A DNA stretch of 16,857 bases from Patescibacteria group bacterium (GTDB lineage Bacteria > Patescibacteriota > Minisyncoccia > Phycocordibacterales > Phycocordibacteraceae): positions 1 to 16,857 of the forward strand of contig JAHJIK010000071.1 in NCBI GenBank assembly GCA_018823385.1. The letters are read 5' to 3'. The notes beneath the pieces were generated by a model that ran no database searches, was not told where the DNA came from, and saw nothing but the letters and a program-made list of their open reading frames with translations. The position numbers and the translations under genes are program-made. Below are positions 7,192 to 13,678 of this stretch, piece after piece. How positions within the stretch are numbered: the first letter of the stretch is position 1; each line of letters starts with the position of its first letter.

Positions 7192-7336
7192 TCATTTATT
7201 GGATTTAGGAACAGCTCATTTCTAAAAATAGCTTGCAAAATAAAGGTTTCTTAAAAAAGCCCAACGCCAATTTTTAAATAAAAACACGTATTGATTTGGA
7301 CGACATTCGTTGCTTAATTTTGATGGGAAAACATGG

Positions 7337-7342
7337 TAATAT
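7337..7342 (+). promoter_or_regulatory. Candidate -10 box for the helicase operon leader
   Basis: TAATAT, 6 bases before an ATG (7349) that opens a 10-codon micro-ORF. A poor -35 (TTAATT, 7314-7319) sits 17 bases upstream. The spacing equals that of the leaderless-type backbone promoters. Confidence 0.4.
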
Positions 7343-7348
7343 TCAAAT

Positions 7349-7381
7349 ATGTCCTCGCGTTTTAAACACTTTCACCTATGA
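7349..7381 (+). CDS. Putative leader micro-ORF 1 (10 aa)
   Basis: Reads MSSRFKHFHL then TGA. Its start is 6 bases after a -10-like TAATAT, so it could be the first codon of a leaderless transcript. Its stop overlaps the start of micro-ORF 2 (ATGA), allowing re-initiation. There is no homology to judge by; it could be chance. Confidence 0.3.
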   Translation: MSSRFKHFHL

Positions 7382-7428
7382 CTAAACGTGATAGGAATGT
7401 AAAAGGGTTTGCAGAAAGGACTTGTTAA
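7378..7428 (+). CDS. Putative leader micro-ORF 2 (16 aa) ending inside a terminator hairpin
   Basis: Reads MTKRDRNVKGFAERTC then TAA. It begins in the ATGA overlap with micro-ORF 1, and its stop lies in the loop of the hairpin at 7415-7440. A translating ribosome would cover the hairpin's 5' arm, a geometry that fits translational attenuation of the helicase operon. Alternatively it is the residue of a lost gene. Confidence 0.35.
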   Translation: MTKRDRNVKGFAERTC

Positions 7429-7443
7429 GCAGGTCCCTTTTTG
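7415..7443 (+). terminator. Terminator/attenuator hairpin upstream of the helicase gene
   Basis: aaaggac (7415-7421) pairs with gtcccttt (7433-7440), with one bulged C and an 11-base loop, followed by TTTTTG. An alternative pairing of aaaaggg (7401-7407) with tccctttt (7434-7441) competes for the same 3' arm. It lies 30 bases before the helicase ATG. Confidence 0.55.
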
Positions 7444-7472
7444 TATCAGCAGGATTGCCGCCTTTTACTTAC

Positions 7473-9443
7473 ATGACAACACCACGCTTTCTTATAAATA
7501 CTGATGGCAGCCCATTCGACAAAGATGAGCTGAACTCTCTTAAATCTTTACTTGATGGATTATCTGATGGAGACAGAGAGGATTTTCGCAATAAAAACGC
7601 AGACCAAATAGCAGAAGATGATTCCCAGAGCACGTTGATTGTTTCTGGTCCCGGTACTGGTAAAAGCACTATTTTCCTAAAGAGGATTGAGTATTGGTTG
7701 AAAAAATATCCGACCGCTAAAGTCCGGGTGGTTAGCTTTGTTAGAAAATTGGTTGCAGACCTGCAGGAAGATGTTACCTCCAATAGGAGCTTGTCAGATG
7801 AGCAAAAAGGTCAGGTAAATGTTTCAACGCTTCATAGATTAGCTCGAAGTGTAGTAGAGAAAAATGGCGGAACTACCGAACGTCCTTTCAAAGCTCATAG
7901 CAAAATAATTGTTGACCACTGGGAAGAGGAGGTATGGGAAGACGCCAAACAATTGCTTGGAATTGGAGACGGCTATACATGGAAAGAGATGTTGGAAAAT
8001 CTCCATAACGCCAACCTGTCCAAAGAAGATAGATGGTCGGAACTTATCACAACCTATTTTAAGATTACCAATTATTACAACGCAATATGCTTTGCCGACA
8101 TGGTAATACTTGCGGCAAGTGCCGTGGCAGAAAACCCTGAACTTGTTGAAGAGGATTTTTTTATATTGGACGAGTACCAAGATTTCAACCAAGCCGAAGA
8201 TAATTTTGTTACTGAATTAACCAAGAATGCAAAGAGTATTTTAATGGTTGGTGATGACGACCAAGTTTTGTATGAAAAGCTAAAGGCCGGTAAAGCAGAA
8301 CTTATTCGAAAGCACTACTCTGATTTGAGCAAAGCAAATGCGATGCTTCCGTTTTGTGGCAGGTGCGCATTTCATACAACCAAGGCCTCATCAGAGTTTA
8401 TAAACATTGACGCTGAAGAGAATTGTATTGATAAGGTCTATCTCCCGTTAAGGGGTACGGAGGAGGGTTCTCGAGTAACTTGTGTCGCATGTCCAAATCC
8501 TGCTAGTGCGATTGATTACGTAAAAAAGTTCATAAATGAGAACAAGGAAGCATTAGATGAACGGAAAGCGCAGTTAGAAGATGGGACGAAAAAAGATGCC
8601 TTTCTTCTCATACTTTCCCCAGACAAAAAGCTTGCTTTCTATGGTAACGAAAAAGATGGGCTATCAGAAGCAATTGCCGCATATCAAACTACAGAAAAAC
8701 TCAAATATGGTGAGGATTACTTTAAAGTTCTTACCTATAATGCGTTTGGTAACGACGAAACAAATAACTTTGCATTTAGGAAAATACTTACCTACGAAAG
8801 TGTCTCTCGAAACGACATTACTACCTTGATAAGAGAGGCCTTAGACGCTGAAGTAGATTTCACAAAGCTTGATAAAGAAATTGTTCGGTCCATTACGGAA
8901 AAATCTAAACGAGTGGTTGAGGTATTGGAGAATGACGAACTTGACGCTAAAGGTAAAGCTCAAGCCATTGCTACTATTATAGAAATATCTGACATTGAAA
9001 AGTTAGAAAAAGATATTCTACAATCCACAACCGAAGAAGAGGGATTTAAAGTTGAGCATGAAGACGAAGAAGCCGCAGAGCTAGAAGAGATTGAGCCATC
9101 AAAGGCAAATGCTATAGAGCTTATGAGTATTGTTGGCTCTAAAGGCCTTTCTGCTGACCATGTCATAATCTTGGGCTTTGATGACAAGAACATGGGATAT
9201 GTAACCCGCAATGCCTTTTATGTTGCGATGACAAGAGCTAGAAAATCTTTGCATATTCTTACCGCTCTTAGGTGTCGTGGCTCGTCTGGTCCCAATGCTT
9301 TCTTTCAAGCACTTCCCGAAGCTCACTTACAGTTTGTAAAGCATATTCGGACCAACAGCGCGACAACAGTTATAGCATCTAAGGCCGATTATGTTCGATA
9401 TTTCCGAAGCGTCGCCCATGCTCGCAACCAAGCCAGACAATAA
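7473..9443 (+). CDS. UvrD/PcrA-like superfamily 1 helicase with C4 zinc-finger-like insert
   Basis: An ATP-dependent DNA translocase/helicase of 656 residues. Visible motifs are NADQIAEDD (42-50, Q-motif-like), SGPGTGKST (58-66, Walker A), VSTLHRLA (117-124, Ib), LDEYQDF (232-238, Walker B), VGDDDQVLY (259-267, III), GSKGLSADHVIILGF (555-569, V) and VAMTRARKSL (584-593, VI). The usual LxxNYRS motif IV is not seen; its place holds CGRC (295-298) and CVAC (337-340), a probable C4 zinc site. The stretch 480-545 is very acidic/charged. No nuclease domain is evident. ATG 7473 is preferred over the in-frame TTG 7422, which lies inside the attenuator hairpin. There is no clear SD. The gene is A+T-rich and forms an operon with the next gene, 2 bases apart. 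Its role is inferred to be element maintenance or phage defence rather than housekeeping repair, because of location and the divergent motif IV. Confidence 0.85.
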   Translation: MTTPRFLINTDGSPFDKDELNSLKSLLDGLSDGDREDFRNKNADQIAEDDSQSTLIVSGPGTGKSTIFLKRIEYWLKKYPTAKVRVVSFVRKLVADLQEDVTSNRSLSDEQKGQVNVSTLHRLARSVVEKNGGTTERPFKAHSKIIVDHWEEEVWEDAKQLLGIGDGYTWKEMLENLHNANLSKEDRWSELITTYFKITNYYNAICFADMVILAASAVAENPELVEEDFFILDEYQDFNQAEDNFVTELTKNAKSILMVGDDDQVLYEKLKAGKAELIRKHYSDLSKANAMLPFCGRCAFHTTKASSEFINIDAEENCIDKVYLPLRGTEEGSRVTCVACPNPASAIDYVKKFINENKEALDERKAQLEDGTKKDAFLLILSPDKKLAFYGNEKDGLSEAIAAYQTTEKLKYGEDYFKVLTYNAFGNDETNNFAFRKILTYESVSRNDITTLIREALDAEVDFTKLDKEIVRSITEKSKRVVEVLENDELDAKGKAQAIATIIEISDIEKLEKDILQSTTEEEGFKVEHEDEEAAELEEIEPSKANAIELMSIVGSKGLSADHVIILGFDDKNMGYVTRNAFYVAMTRARKSLHILTALRCRGSSGPNAFFQALPEAHLQFVKHIRTNSATTVIASKADYVRYFRSVAHARNQARQ

Positions 9444-9445
9444 AC

Positions 9446-10180
9446 ATGCCCGAAAAAAATATACAAACAAATATTCAGCATTCATTCGATAGCACTCTCA
9501 AAGATGCGAACTTAGAGGGCATAGCTATAGATATTTCAGAAGTTGGGATTGATTTACTGCTTGATGACAGAGTTTTAAAAGACGTTCCCATTGTGGGTAC
9601 TCTCGTGGGACTTGCGAAGTTTGGAGCAAATGTTCGTGACCGTCTTTTCTTAAAGAAAGTCCTGACCTTTCTATTGCAAATTAAGGACGTGACTGCGGAA
9701 GAGAGAAAGAAGATGGTGGACGATATAGATGGCTCCAAAAAGTACCGGGTAAAGGTTGGTGAGAAATTGTTATATGTAATAGATGCTTGTAATGATTACG
9801 AGATTTCTGAACTCGTAGGGACACTCTTTAAGGCATATCTCGAAGGGAAAATAACATATGACAATTTCCTAAAAGCATCTGCGGTATTGCAAAAGATGGG
9901 GATGGATGATTTTGCTTGGTTTAAAAAGAATGGCCCAGCAAAACGTTATTTCGATTTAGATGATATAGGTGACTTAATTAGTTCTGGTTTGTTTGAATTA
10001 CATTATGAACAAATTGATGTACGGATTGAGGACGAAACCGACAAGGACCGTTTAATTGATGGTAAGAAATACTCCACAGATGTAGATGGTGGTGTGAGCG
10101 TACATCTAACAACGGCCGCCGAAACAATCCTTGAGGTTTTTTGTCCAGAATATGAAAAGCCAAAAGTAATTAAGTTGTAA
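9446..10180 (+). CDS. Unrecognised 244-aa partner protein of the helicase
   Basis: I do not recognise a named family. Residues 46-76 (KDVPIVGTLVGLAKFGANV then RDRLFLKKVLTFL) form a hydrophobic segment and an amphipathic basic helix; this could be a membrane-associating or lipid-contacting helix pair, although the first segment is short for a transmembrane span. The rest is mixed charged alpha/beta sequence with many Asp/Glu/Lys and no signal peptide; the second half contains VHLTTAAETILEVFCPEY. The ATG lies 2 bases after the helicase stop with no SD, so translation is probably coupled and the products likely act together. From context I would guess an effector or regulator of the helicase, but nothing in the sequence fixes the role. 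The composition matches the helicase gene, so both arrived together. Confidence 0.8.
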   Translation: MPEKNIQTNIQHSFDSTLKDANLEGIAIDISEVGIDLLLDDRVLKDVPIVGTLVGLAKFGANVRDRLFLKKVLTFLLQIKDVTAEERKKMVDDIDGSKKYRVKVGEKLLYVIDACNDYEISELVGTLFKAYLEGKITYDNFLKASAVLQKMGMDDFAWFKKNGPAKRYFDLDDIGDLISSGLFELHYEQIDVRIEDETDKDRLIDGKKYSTDVDGGVSVHLTTAAETILEVFCPEYEKPKVIKL

Positions 10181-10190
10181 GTACGATTTG

Positions 10191-10230
10191 AAAGAAAAAA
10201 CCGCACCTGTAGCCGGAGCCACAAGTGCGG
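10191..10230 (-). terminator. Intrinsic terminator of the 10254-11636 gene
   Basis: ccgcacctgt (10201-10210) pairs with acaagtgcgg (10221-10230) with one mismatch around a 10-base loop. On the minus strand TTTTTTCTTT follows. It also separates this gene from the helicase operon, which ends 10 bases to its left on the other strand. Confidence 0.88.
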
Positions 10231-10253
10231 GTTGAGTTTTCGATCAGAGGGCG

Positions 10254-11636
10254 TTATGCCGTCGCTGTTTCCTTCGCCACGAGCTTCATCATGGTGTCGT
10301 AGTCGTGGACGAGCTTGTCAGCCCGAACCATTCGCTTCGACGTGTCTGCTTCGATCCGATAGAACTGGACCTCGCAGGTCTGATGCGTCGGGTTGCCGTC
10401 ATTCCATTCGTTCTGCGGTTCGCCGACAAAGAAGTAGGCGTTTGCATTCGGTGGAGCAATGGCTTGCACCTCGTTCACGCCGAACTTGAAGAAGCCGTGA
10501 TAGCCGCCGACCGTTGTCCGGAAGACGACAGGTGCGCCGACCTTCTCCATGGAAGTGACTACGAACTCCGGTTCCCAGGTGTCCATCCCCTCTCCGATCT
10601 TCGGATATTGGGTGAACCACTGATCGCCGATCTGCACGAGACCGCGAAAGCCGACGTCTTCCTGTTTCTTCACGGGCACGAGCAAGTCGCGCCAGTACTT
10701 CCGCAGGAGTTTGTAGGCATCGGGGCCTTTGTTCAGACCCGAACGAATGTTACCGCCGGCTTGAATGCCGACGACACGGACTCCGTTCCACCACTCGTGG
10801 CAACTCACATCGAGCACTAAGCTCTCGTTGCCTTCGTGGTGAAGGTGCGACAGCGAACCGGTCGAGACCAGGTGCGTGATCGCCATACCTTCTTCGATCT
10901 CACGGAAGCCGTGACGATTGCCGAAGAAGTAGCAACAGTTGCCCGCGCCGTCCACCTTGAGGATGTACGGATCGGAGTTCTCGGCACCATCGCGCTCGTG
11001 TTGGGAACGACGACGGTCGAGGAACTGATCGTGGTTCGGAAGCTCGTACTTGTTTTCCGGATCGAGACCGGCCTGCTCCCGATGCCACATCCTTGCGGCG
11101 GCGGTATGAGCTTGCACGTACTCTTCGGCTTGAGGACCGAACCGCGCCTTGAGCACCGGATCGACCAGAGCTTCGGAGGACCGGAGCGTCTGGATGAAGG
11201 GGTACTGGTAGCGACCGACGTATTCTTCGAGGTCAACAATGCTGACCTCTCCAAACTTGCCGGCTTCGAGATCCAGGAACTCCTGGGCCGTAATGCGACC
11301 GCCACGATGGTTGCGCTCCTTGTCCTGGTACTCCCAGCTGTACGCCTTTTGAGCGCCTTCGAGAGTGGCCATGGGACCGACGCCGTGGGCGACGATCAGG
11401 ATCCGCTTACCGGACTTGGAAAAGCCGTAGTACTCGGCCGTGAGAGTCGTGAAGTACGTCTCCCAGGGCAAGGCACCAGGTTTGGTTTCGAGCCGAGCCG
11501 CGACGATGTCGGGCATGCTTGCCAGTCGTCCGCCTTTGCCGGCGAACTTCATAGCTTGTTTCCAGGCGGCCGGAAGGCCGTCTTGGTGGTAGAACGCCAT
11601 CGCGTGAGCGAAGGGTTGTTTCTCTGTCGTTGTCAT
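10254..11636 (-). CDS. Orphan soluble protein, 460 aa, G+C-rich
   Basis: I do not recognise this protein. ATG 11636 is chosen because AGGAGAT precedes it at normal SD distance; the frame stays open to 11729 but that part overlaps the promoter. It has no signal peptide or membrane segment, so it is probably cytoplasmic. Notable patches are KRILIVAHGVGP (77-88), GAGNCCYFFGNRHGF (230-244), SHLHHEG (263-269), DVSCHEWWNG (276-285), GYHGFFKFG (378-386) and PNANAYFFVGEPQNEW (396-411). The many His, Cys, Trp and Asp residues could serve metal binding or catalysis, but this is not demonstrable. Line 10981-11040 is 37/60 G+C, far above the neighbouring helicase operon. It has its own -35/-10 promoter, SD and terminator, a self-contained cassette probably acquired horizontally. 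Confidence 0.82.
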   Translation of the reverse strand: MTTTEKQPFAHAMAFYHQDGLPAAWKQAMKFAGKGGRLASMPDIVAARLETKPGALPWETYFTTLTAEYYGFSKSGKRILIVAHGVGPMATLEGAQKAYSWEYQDKERNHRGGRITAQEFLDLEAGKFGEVSIVDLEEYVGRYQYPFIQTLRSSEALVDPVLKARFGPQAEEYVQAHTAAARMWHREQAGLDPENKYELPNHDQFLDRRRSQHERDGAENSDPYILKVDGAGNCCYFFGNRHGFREIEEGMAITHLVSTGSLSHLHHEGNESLVLDVSCHEWWNGVRVVGIQAGGNIRSGLNKGPDAYKLLRKYWRDLLVPVKKQEDVGFRGLVQIGDQWFTQYPKIGEGMDTWEPEFVVTSMEKVGAPVVFRTTVGGYHGFFKFGVNEVQAIAPPNANAYFFVGEPQNEWNDGNPTHQTCEVQFYRIEADTSKRMVRADKLVHDYDTMMKLVAKETATA

Positions 11637-11719
11637 AGAACTATCTCCTTTTCCTCGTTTAGAGGTTTGAGGTGAACAATACGTTTTGTCCCCTGACACA
11701 ATATCAGGTTCCGTCGTGG

Positions 11720-11748
11720 ATAATACCACAAATATACCAAAAGAGCAA
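11720..11748 (-). promoter_or_regulatory. Promoter of the 460-aa gene
   Basis: On the minus strand TTGCTC (11743-11748), a 17-base spacer and TATTAT (11720-11725) fit a housekeeping-sigma promoter. Predicted start is near 11713, leaving a leader of about 75-80 bases that contains a small cctga/tcagg hairpin before the SD. Confidence 0.65.
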
Positions 11749-11784
11749 TACTTCGAGTACAGATGGCGATTAGTAGTTCTAATA

Positions 11785-11838
11785 CCACTAGGGTAAGTTC
11801 TAGTGGCCCTGAAAGGCAGGAAATCCTGCTATGCAGGG
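11785..11838. repeat. Two adjacent hairpins in the intergenic region
   Basis: CCACTA (11785-11790) pairs with TAGTGG (11801-11806). Immediately next, CCCTG (11807-11811) pairs with CAGGG (11834-11838), enclosing GCAGG (11816-11820) with CCTGC (11825-11829) around an aaat loop. No T-run follows on either strand, so this is structured RNA or a protein-binding site rather than a terminator. Confidence 0.5.
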
Positions 11839-12039
11839 ACTAATTCTCGTAACTGTCCCAAGCTCCCAAAAAACTCTTCCCATTTCAGTACCGTCCTTTC
11901 TAAGGTGTTCCATTCAAAGTACAATGAGTTCACAGATTTTAGAGCCTTGATATACAAGGCCGTACAGAGGTACCAAAGTAGTCAACCGAACCGCTCTTCA
12001 CTTAGTGTTGTTTACTTGCTGAACTCACTCGTCACAATC

Positions 12040-12068
12040 TTGACATTTCCTGTTAATTAAATCATAAT
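12040..12068 (+). promoter_or_regulatory. Strong promoter for the membrane protein/lipoprotein pair
   Basis: A perfect -35 TTGACA (12040-12045), a 17-base spacer and CATAAT (12063-12068). Predicted start is near 12075, giving a leader of about 55 bases that ends in the GA-rich SD tract (GAGGAAG) before ATG 12130. Confidence 0.75.
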
Positions 12069-12129
12069 GATAGAACATCTGATATTCAGGTGAGCTCCTT
12101 GAGTTAACTAGAGAGAGAGAGGAAGAATA

Positions 12130-12476
12130 ATGTCCGACTATGACGAGTTCCGAAAGGAGGTTCGTGAAGGAAAGAGAACTGTCTGGACCGTTCTGCCGAC
12201 AATCGTTGGCGTGATCATCGTCCTGGCGCTTCTCGGCTTCGCGCTCAACTCCTTCGGCCTTTTCGGCAAGACGGTGGTCGAGCGCAAGGTCTTCGAACAG
12301 TCCTACCAGCGCAGCAGCGCCATCGAATCACAGATCGCGACCGACACGGCGGCGCTGGCGGAAATCGACCGCCAGCTCCAGAACCCCCACCTCGACGAGA
12401 ACACGCGTGTGAACCTTGAAGCCCAGGCTTCGGCGGCTCGCGCGCGCATCGACTCGGCCGAACGGAGGAAGTGATG
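12130..12476 (+). CDS. Small bitopic membrane protein with coiled-coil tail, 114 aa
   Basis: Residues 1-17 are charged and cytoplasmic, 18-40 (TVWTVLPTIVGVIIVLALLGFAL) form one transmembrane helix, and 52-114 form an Ala/Glu/Arg/Gln-rich helix with heptad-like spacing, probably an extracytoplasmic coiled coil. The stop TGA (12472-12474) overlaps the next gene's ATG. It is not a family I can name. ATG 12130 follows a GAGGAAG SD. Strongly G+C-rich (line 12241-12300 is 36/60), unlike the backbone. With the lipoprotein that follows, it suggests a small envelope complex. The coding region proper ends at 12474; two bases of the TGATG junction are shared. Confidence 0.75.
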
Positions 12477-13085
12477 CAGAACACGATCAGAAATACGGTC
12501 CTGGCCGGCGTGCTCATGCTCGCTGGCTGCGGTGCCGAAACAACTGAAACGCGGGATGCCGGGCGCGTTGCCCAGCAACAAGACCAGTATTCCATCGGCC
12601 AGCCAATTCCTGCGTTCGACTGGTCCCTGGAGCGCCACCTGGTGATCGAACTGTACAAGGTTCGTAACCAACGGGTCGCGACCCACTCGGTCTGGCGTTC
12701 GGACTACGGCATCATCGAAGGCGACTGCCCGTCCTATGGATACGGCATTCCCTACGACACGAGCCTCACCAATCCGCTGGTCGCTACCTCGACTTCAGCG
12801 GACAGATCGATACGCTCGGACTCTCTGACGTCGATCGAGCAGGCGGAACCCAACGGGATCTTCGCCAGCAAGAACACGTCGGCGACTTGGGTGATGTGCC
12901 TCAGTCAGGGCGGGTCAGTCGAGCCGATCTACGTCGAATCGAAGGTCACGGTCTATCCGGGACCCGTCATCGTGGACTATGTCGGAAATCGCGTCACGCG
13001 AAGCGGGGCGGCAACGGTTCTGATTCCACGTTCGGCACCATCGGTTCCGGCGCCGGCAACCTCGGGCACCCAACCTTCCCAGTAG
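12474..13085 (+). CDS. Putative lipoprotein, 203 aa
   Basis: The N-terminus MQNTIRNTVLAGVLMLAGC is a short lipoprotein signal peptide with lipobox L16-A17-G18-C19, so signal peptidase II cleavage and lipidation at C19 are expected. The mature part contains LERHLVIELYKVRNQRVATH and two more Cys (near CPSYGYG and MCLSQGG) that could form a disulfide, and ends in a Pro/Thr/Ser-rich tail (SAPSVPAPATSGTQPSQ). I chose ATG 12474 over GTG 12471 because GGAGG (12464-12468) is then 5 bases away and the start overlaps the upstream stop as TGATG, a translational-coupling junction. G+C-rich like its partner. No named domain recognised; an envelope-exposed role is inferred from the signal only. Confidence 0.75.
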   Translation: MQNTIRNTVLAGVLMLAGCGAETTETRDAGRVAQQQDQYSIGQPIPAFDWSLERHLVIELYKVRNQRVATHSVWRSDYGIIEGDCPSYGYGIPYDTSLTNPLVATSTSADRSIRSDSLTSIEQAEPNGIFASKNTSATWVMCLSQGGSVEPIYVESKVTVYPGPVIVDYVGNRVTRSGAATVLIPRSAPSVPAPATSGTQPSQ

Positions 13086-13112
13086 CGTTGTAACGCACTG
13101 ACTTCTCAACTG

Positions 13113-13143
13113 CGCCCCGGCCATCCTGGCTGGGGCGTTTTTC
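13113..13143 (+). terminator. Intrinsic terminator after the lipoprotein gene
   Basis: cgccccggcc (13113-13122) pairs with ggctggggcg (13128-13137), 10 bp with one G-T pair and a 5-base loop, followed by TTTTTCT. A textbook strong terminator. Confidence 0.93.
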
Positions 13144-13206
13144 TAATCTCTATTGGTAGTATCTAGACACTCACTGCTTCCCTCTCTAAAGATCTCCCAA
13201 ATACTA

Positions 13207-13257
13207 GCCACGTATTCAGTTCTGACACCAGCTGATTCCAATTCTCACTAACGTGGC
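13207..13257. repeat. Spaced inverted repeat upstream of the regulator gene
   Basis: GCCACGT (13207-13213) and ACGTGGC (13251-13257) are perfect 7-base inverted repeats 37 bases apart. They lie upstream of the wHTH gene's promoter and could be paired regulator half-sites or chance. Confidence 0.3.
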
Positions 13258-13273
13258 TCACCAAAGTTCAAAA

Positions 13274-13302
13274 TTACCCATCCCAGCAATACAACGTATA
13301 AT
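13274..13302 (+). promoter_or_regulatory. Promoter of the regulator-glycosylase operon, leaderless layout
   Basis: TTACCC (13274-13279), a 17-base spacer and a perfect TATAAT (13297-13302). ATG 13309 starts 6 bases after the -10, at the expected transcription start, with no room for an SD. Confidence 0.75.
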
Positions 13303-13308
13303 CAGCAG

Positions 13309-13671
13309 ATGGAGCAATTCCCTAAACTTAACGAGAAGTTGAAAGCTGGAGTACACGCTGAGCCTAAAATGGGTCCGCTTTCACTCGACCTAACTACTAA
13401 GACAATTAGTATAGAAGGTAGCACCAAGCAGGCGGCGTTAACCAGCAACGAGTATCAAATACTCTGGATGTTAGTACGAGCGCAGGGGGACGTAATAAGT
13501 GAATCGGATATCATTGAATTTATGTACGATGATCCAAATAAAGACATCCCTCTCTACAACCCCGCAGAAGTATTTCTTCACAGACTACGTAAGAAATTAG
13601 CTGACATAACAGACCAAGTCACCATTGAAACTCATAGAGGTCATGGCTACTATCTTAAAGTGACCTCATAG
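13309..13671 (+). CDS. Stand-alone OmpR/PhoB-type winged-helix DNA-binding protein
   Basis: 120 residues forming essentially only the effector half of a response regulator. Residues about 20-116 fit the Trans_reg_C winged helix: a four-strand N-terminal sheet (LSLDLTTKTISIEG), LTSNEYQILWMLVRAQGDV (45-62), the recognition helix region YNPAEVFLHRLRKKL (83-97) and the wing VTIETHRGHGYYL (104-116). There is no receiver domain or phospho-acceptor Asp region, and no partner kinase nearby, so it cannot be controlled by ordinary phosphotransfer. It likely binds DNA as a dimer or by constitutive binding. It sits 7 bases upstream of a DNA repair glycosylase gene, suggesting it regulates that operon and possibly itself. 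Start fixed by the -10 box 6 bases upstream. Confidence 0.85.
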   Translation: MEQFPKLNEKLKAGVHAEPKMGPLSLDLTTKTISIEGSTKQAALTSNEYQILWMLVRAQGDVISESDIIEFMYDDPNKDIPLYNPAEVFLHRLRKKLADITDQVTIETHRGHGYYLKVTS

Positions 13672-13678
13672 GTAAACC

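Larger units (their letters stand above)
5986..10180. mobile_element. Probable degraded tRNA-Glu-integrated element, right end not identified
   Basis: A recombinase remnant abuts and overlaps the tRNA-Glu 3' end, the usual layout for an integrated element with its integrase at one border. It is followed by an A+T-rich accessory operon (line 8041-8100 is 19/60 G+C by hand count). No second copy of the tRNA 3' end was found in the window, so the right limit given is only the end of the helicase operon. The true boundary may lie beyond, or may have been lost. Confidence 0.5.
11637..12129. other. Intergenic region of about 490 bases between divergent genes
   Basis: It holds the leftward promoter (11720-11748), adjacent hairpins (11785-11838), an inverted repeat GCCTTG-atata-CAAGGC (11944-11960) and the rightward promoter (12040-12068). 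An 85-codon frame at 11803-12060 has no SD, no recognisable domain and ends at the promoter, so I do not call it. The middle part (about 11840-12030) has no other feature I can support. Confidence 0.6.

Noticed and set aside
7035..7238. 67-codon minus-strand frame near the recombinase 5' end
   Set aside because: Another reading frame of the decayed recombinase; it adds only a short stretch and no resolvase motifs.
7422..7472. In-frame TTG 7422 as helicase start
   Set aside because: It lies in the attenuator hairpin; the encoded 17 residues do not resemble a helicase N-terminus, and ATG 7473 is more likely.
10836..11675. 279-codon plus-strand frame
   Set aside because: Antisense to the 460-aa gene, which has promoter, SD and terminator; long antisense frames are expected in G+C-rich genes.
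11803..12060. 85-codon plus-strand frame in the divergent gap
   Set aside because: No SD or promoter, starts within a hairpin, ends within the promoter of the next operon, Ser-rich and patternless.
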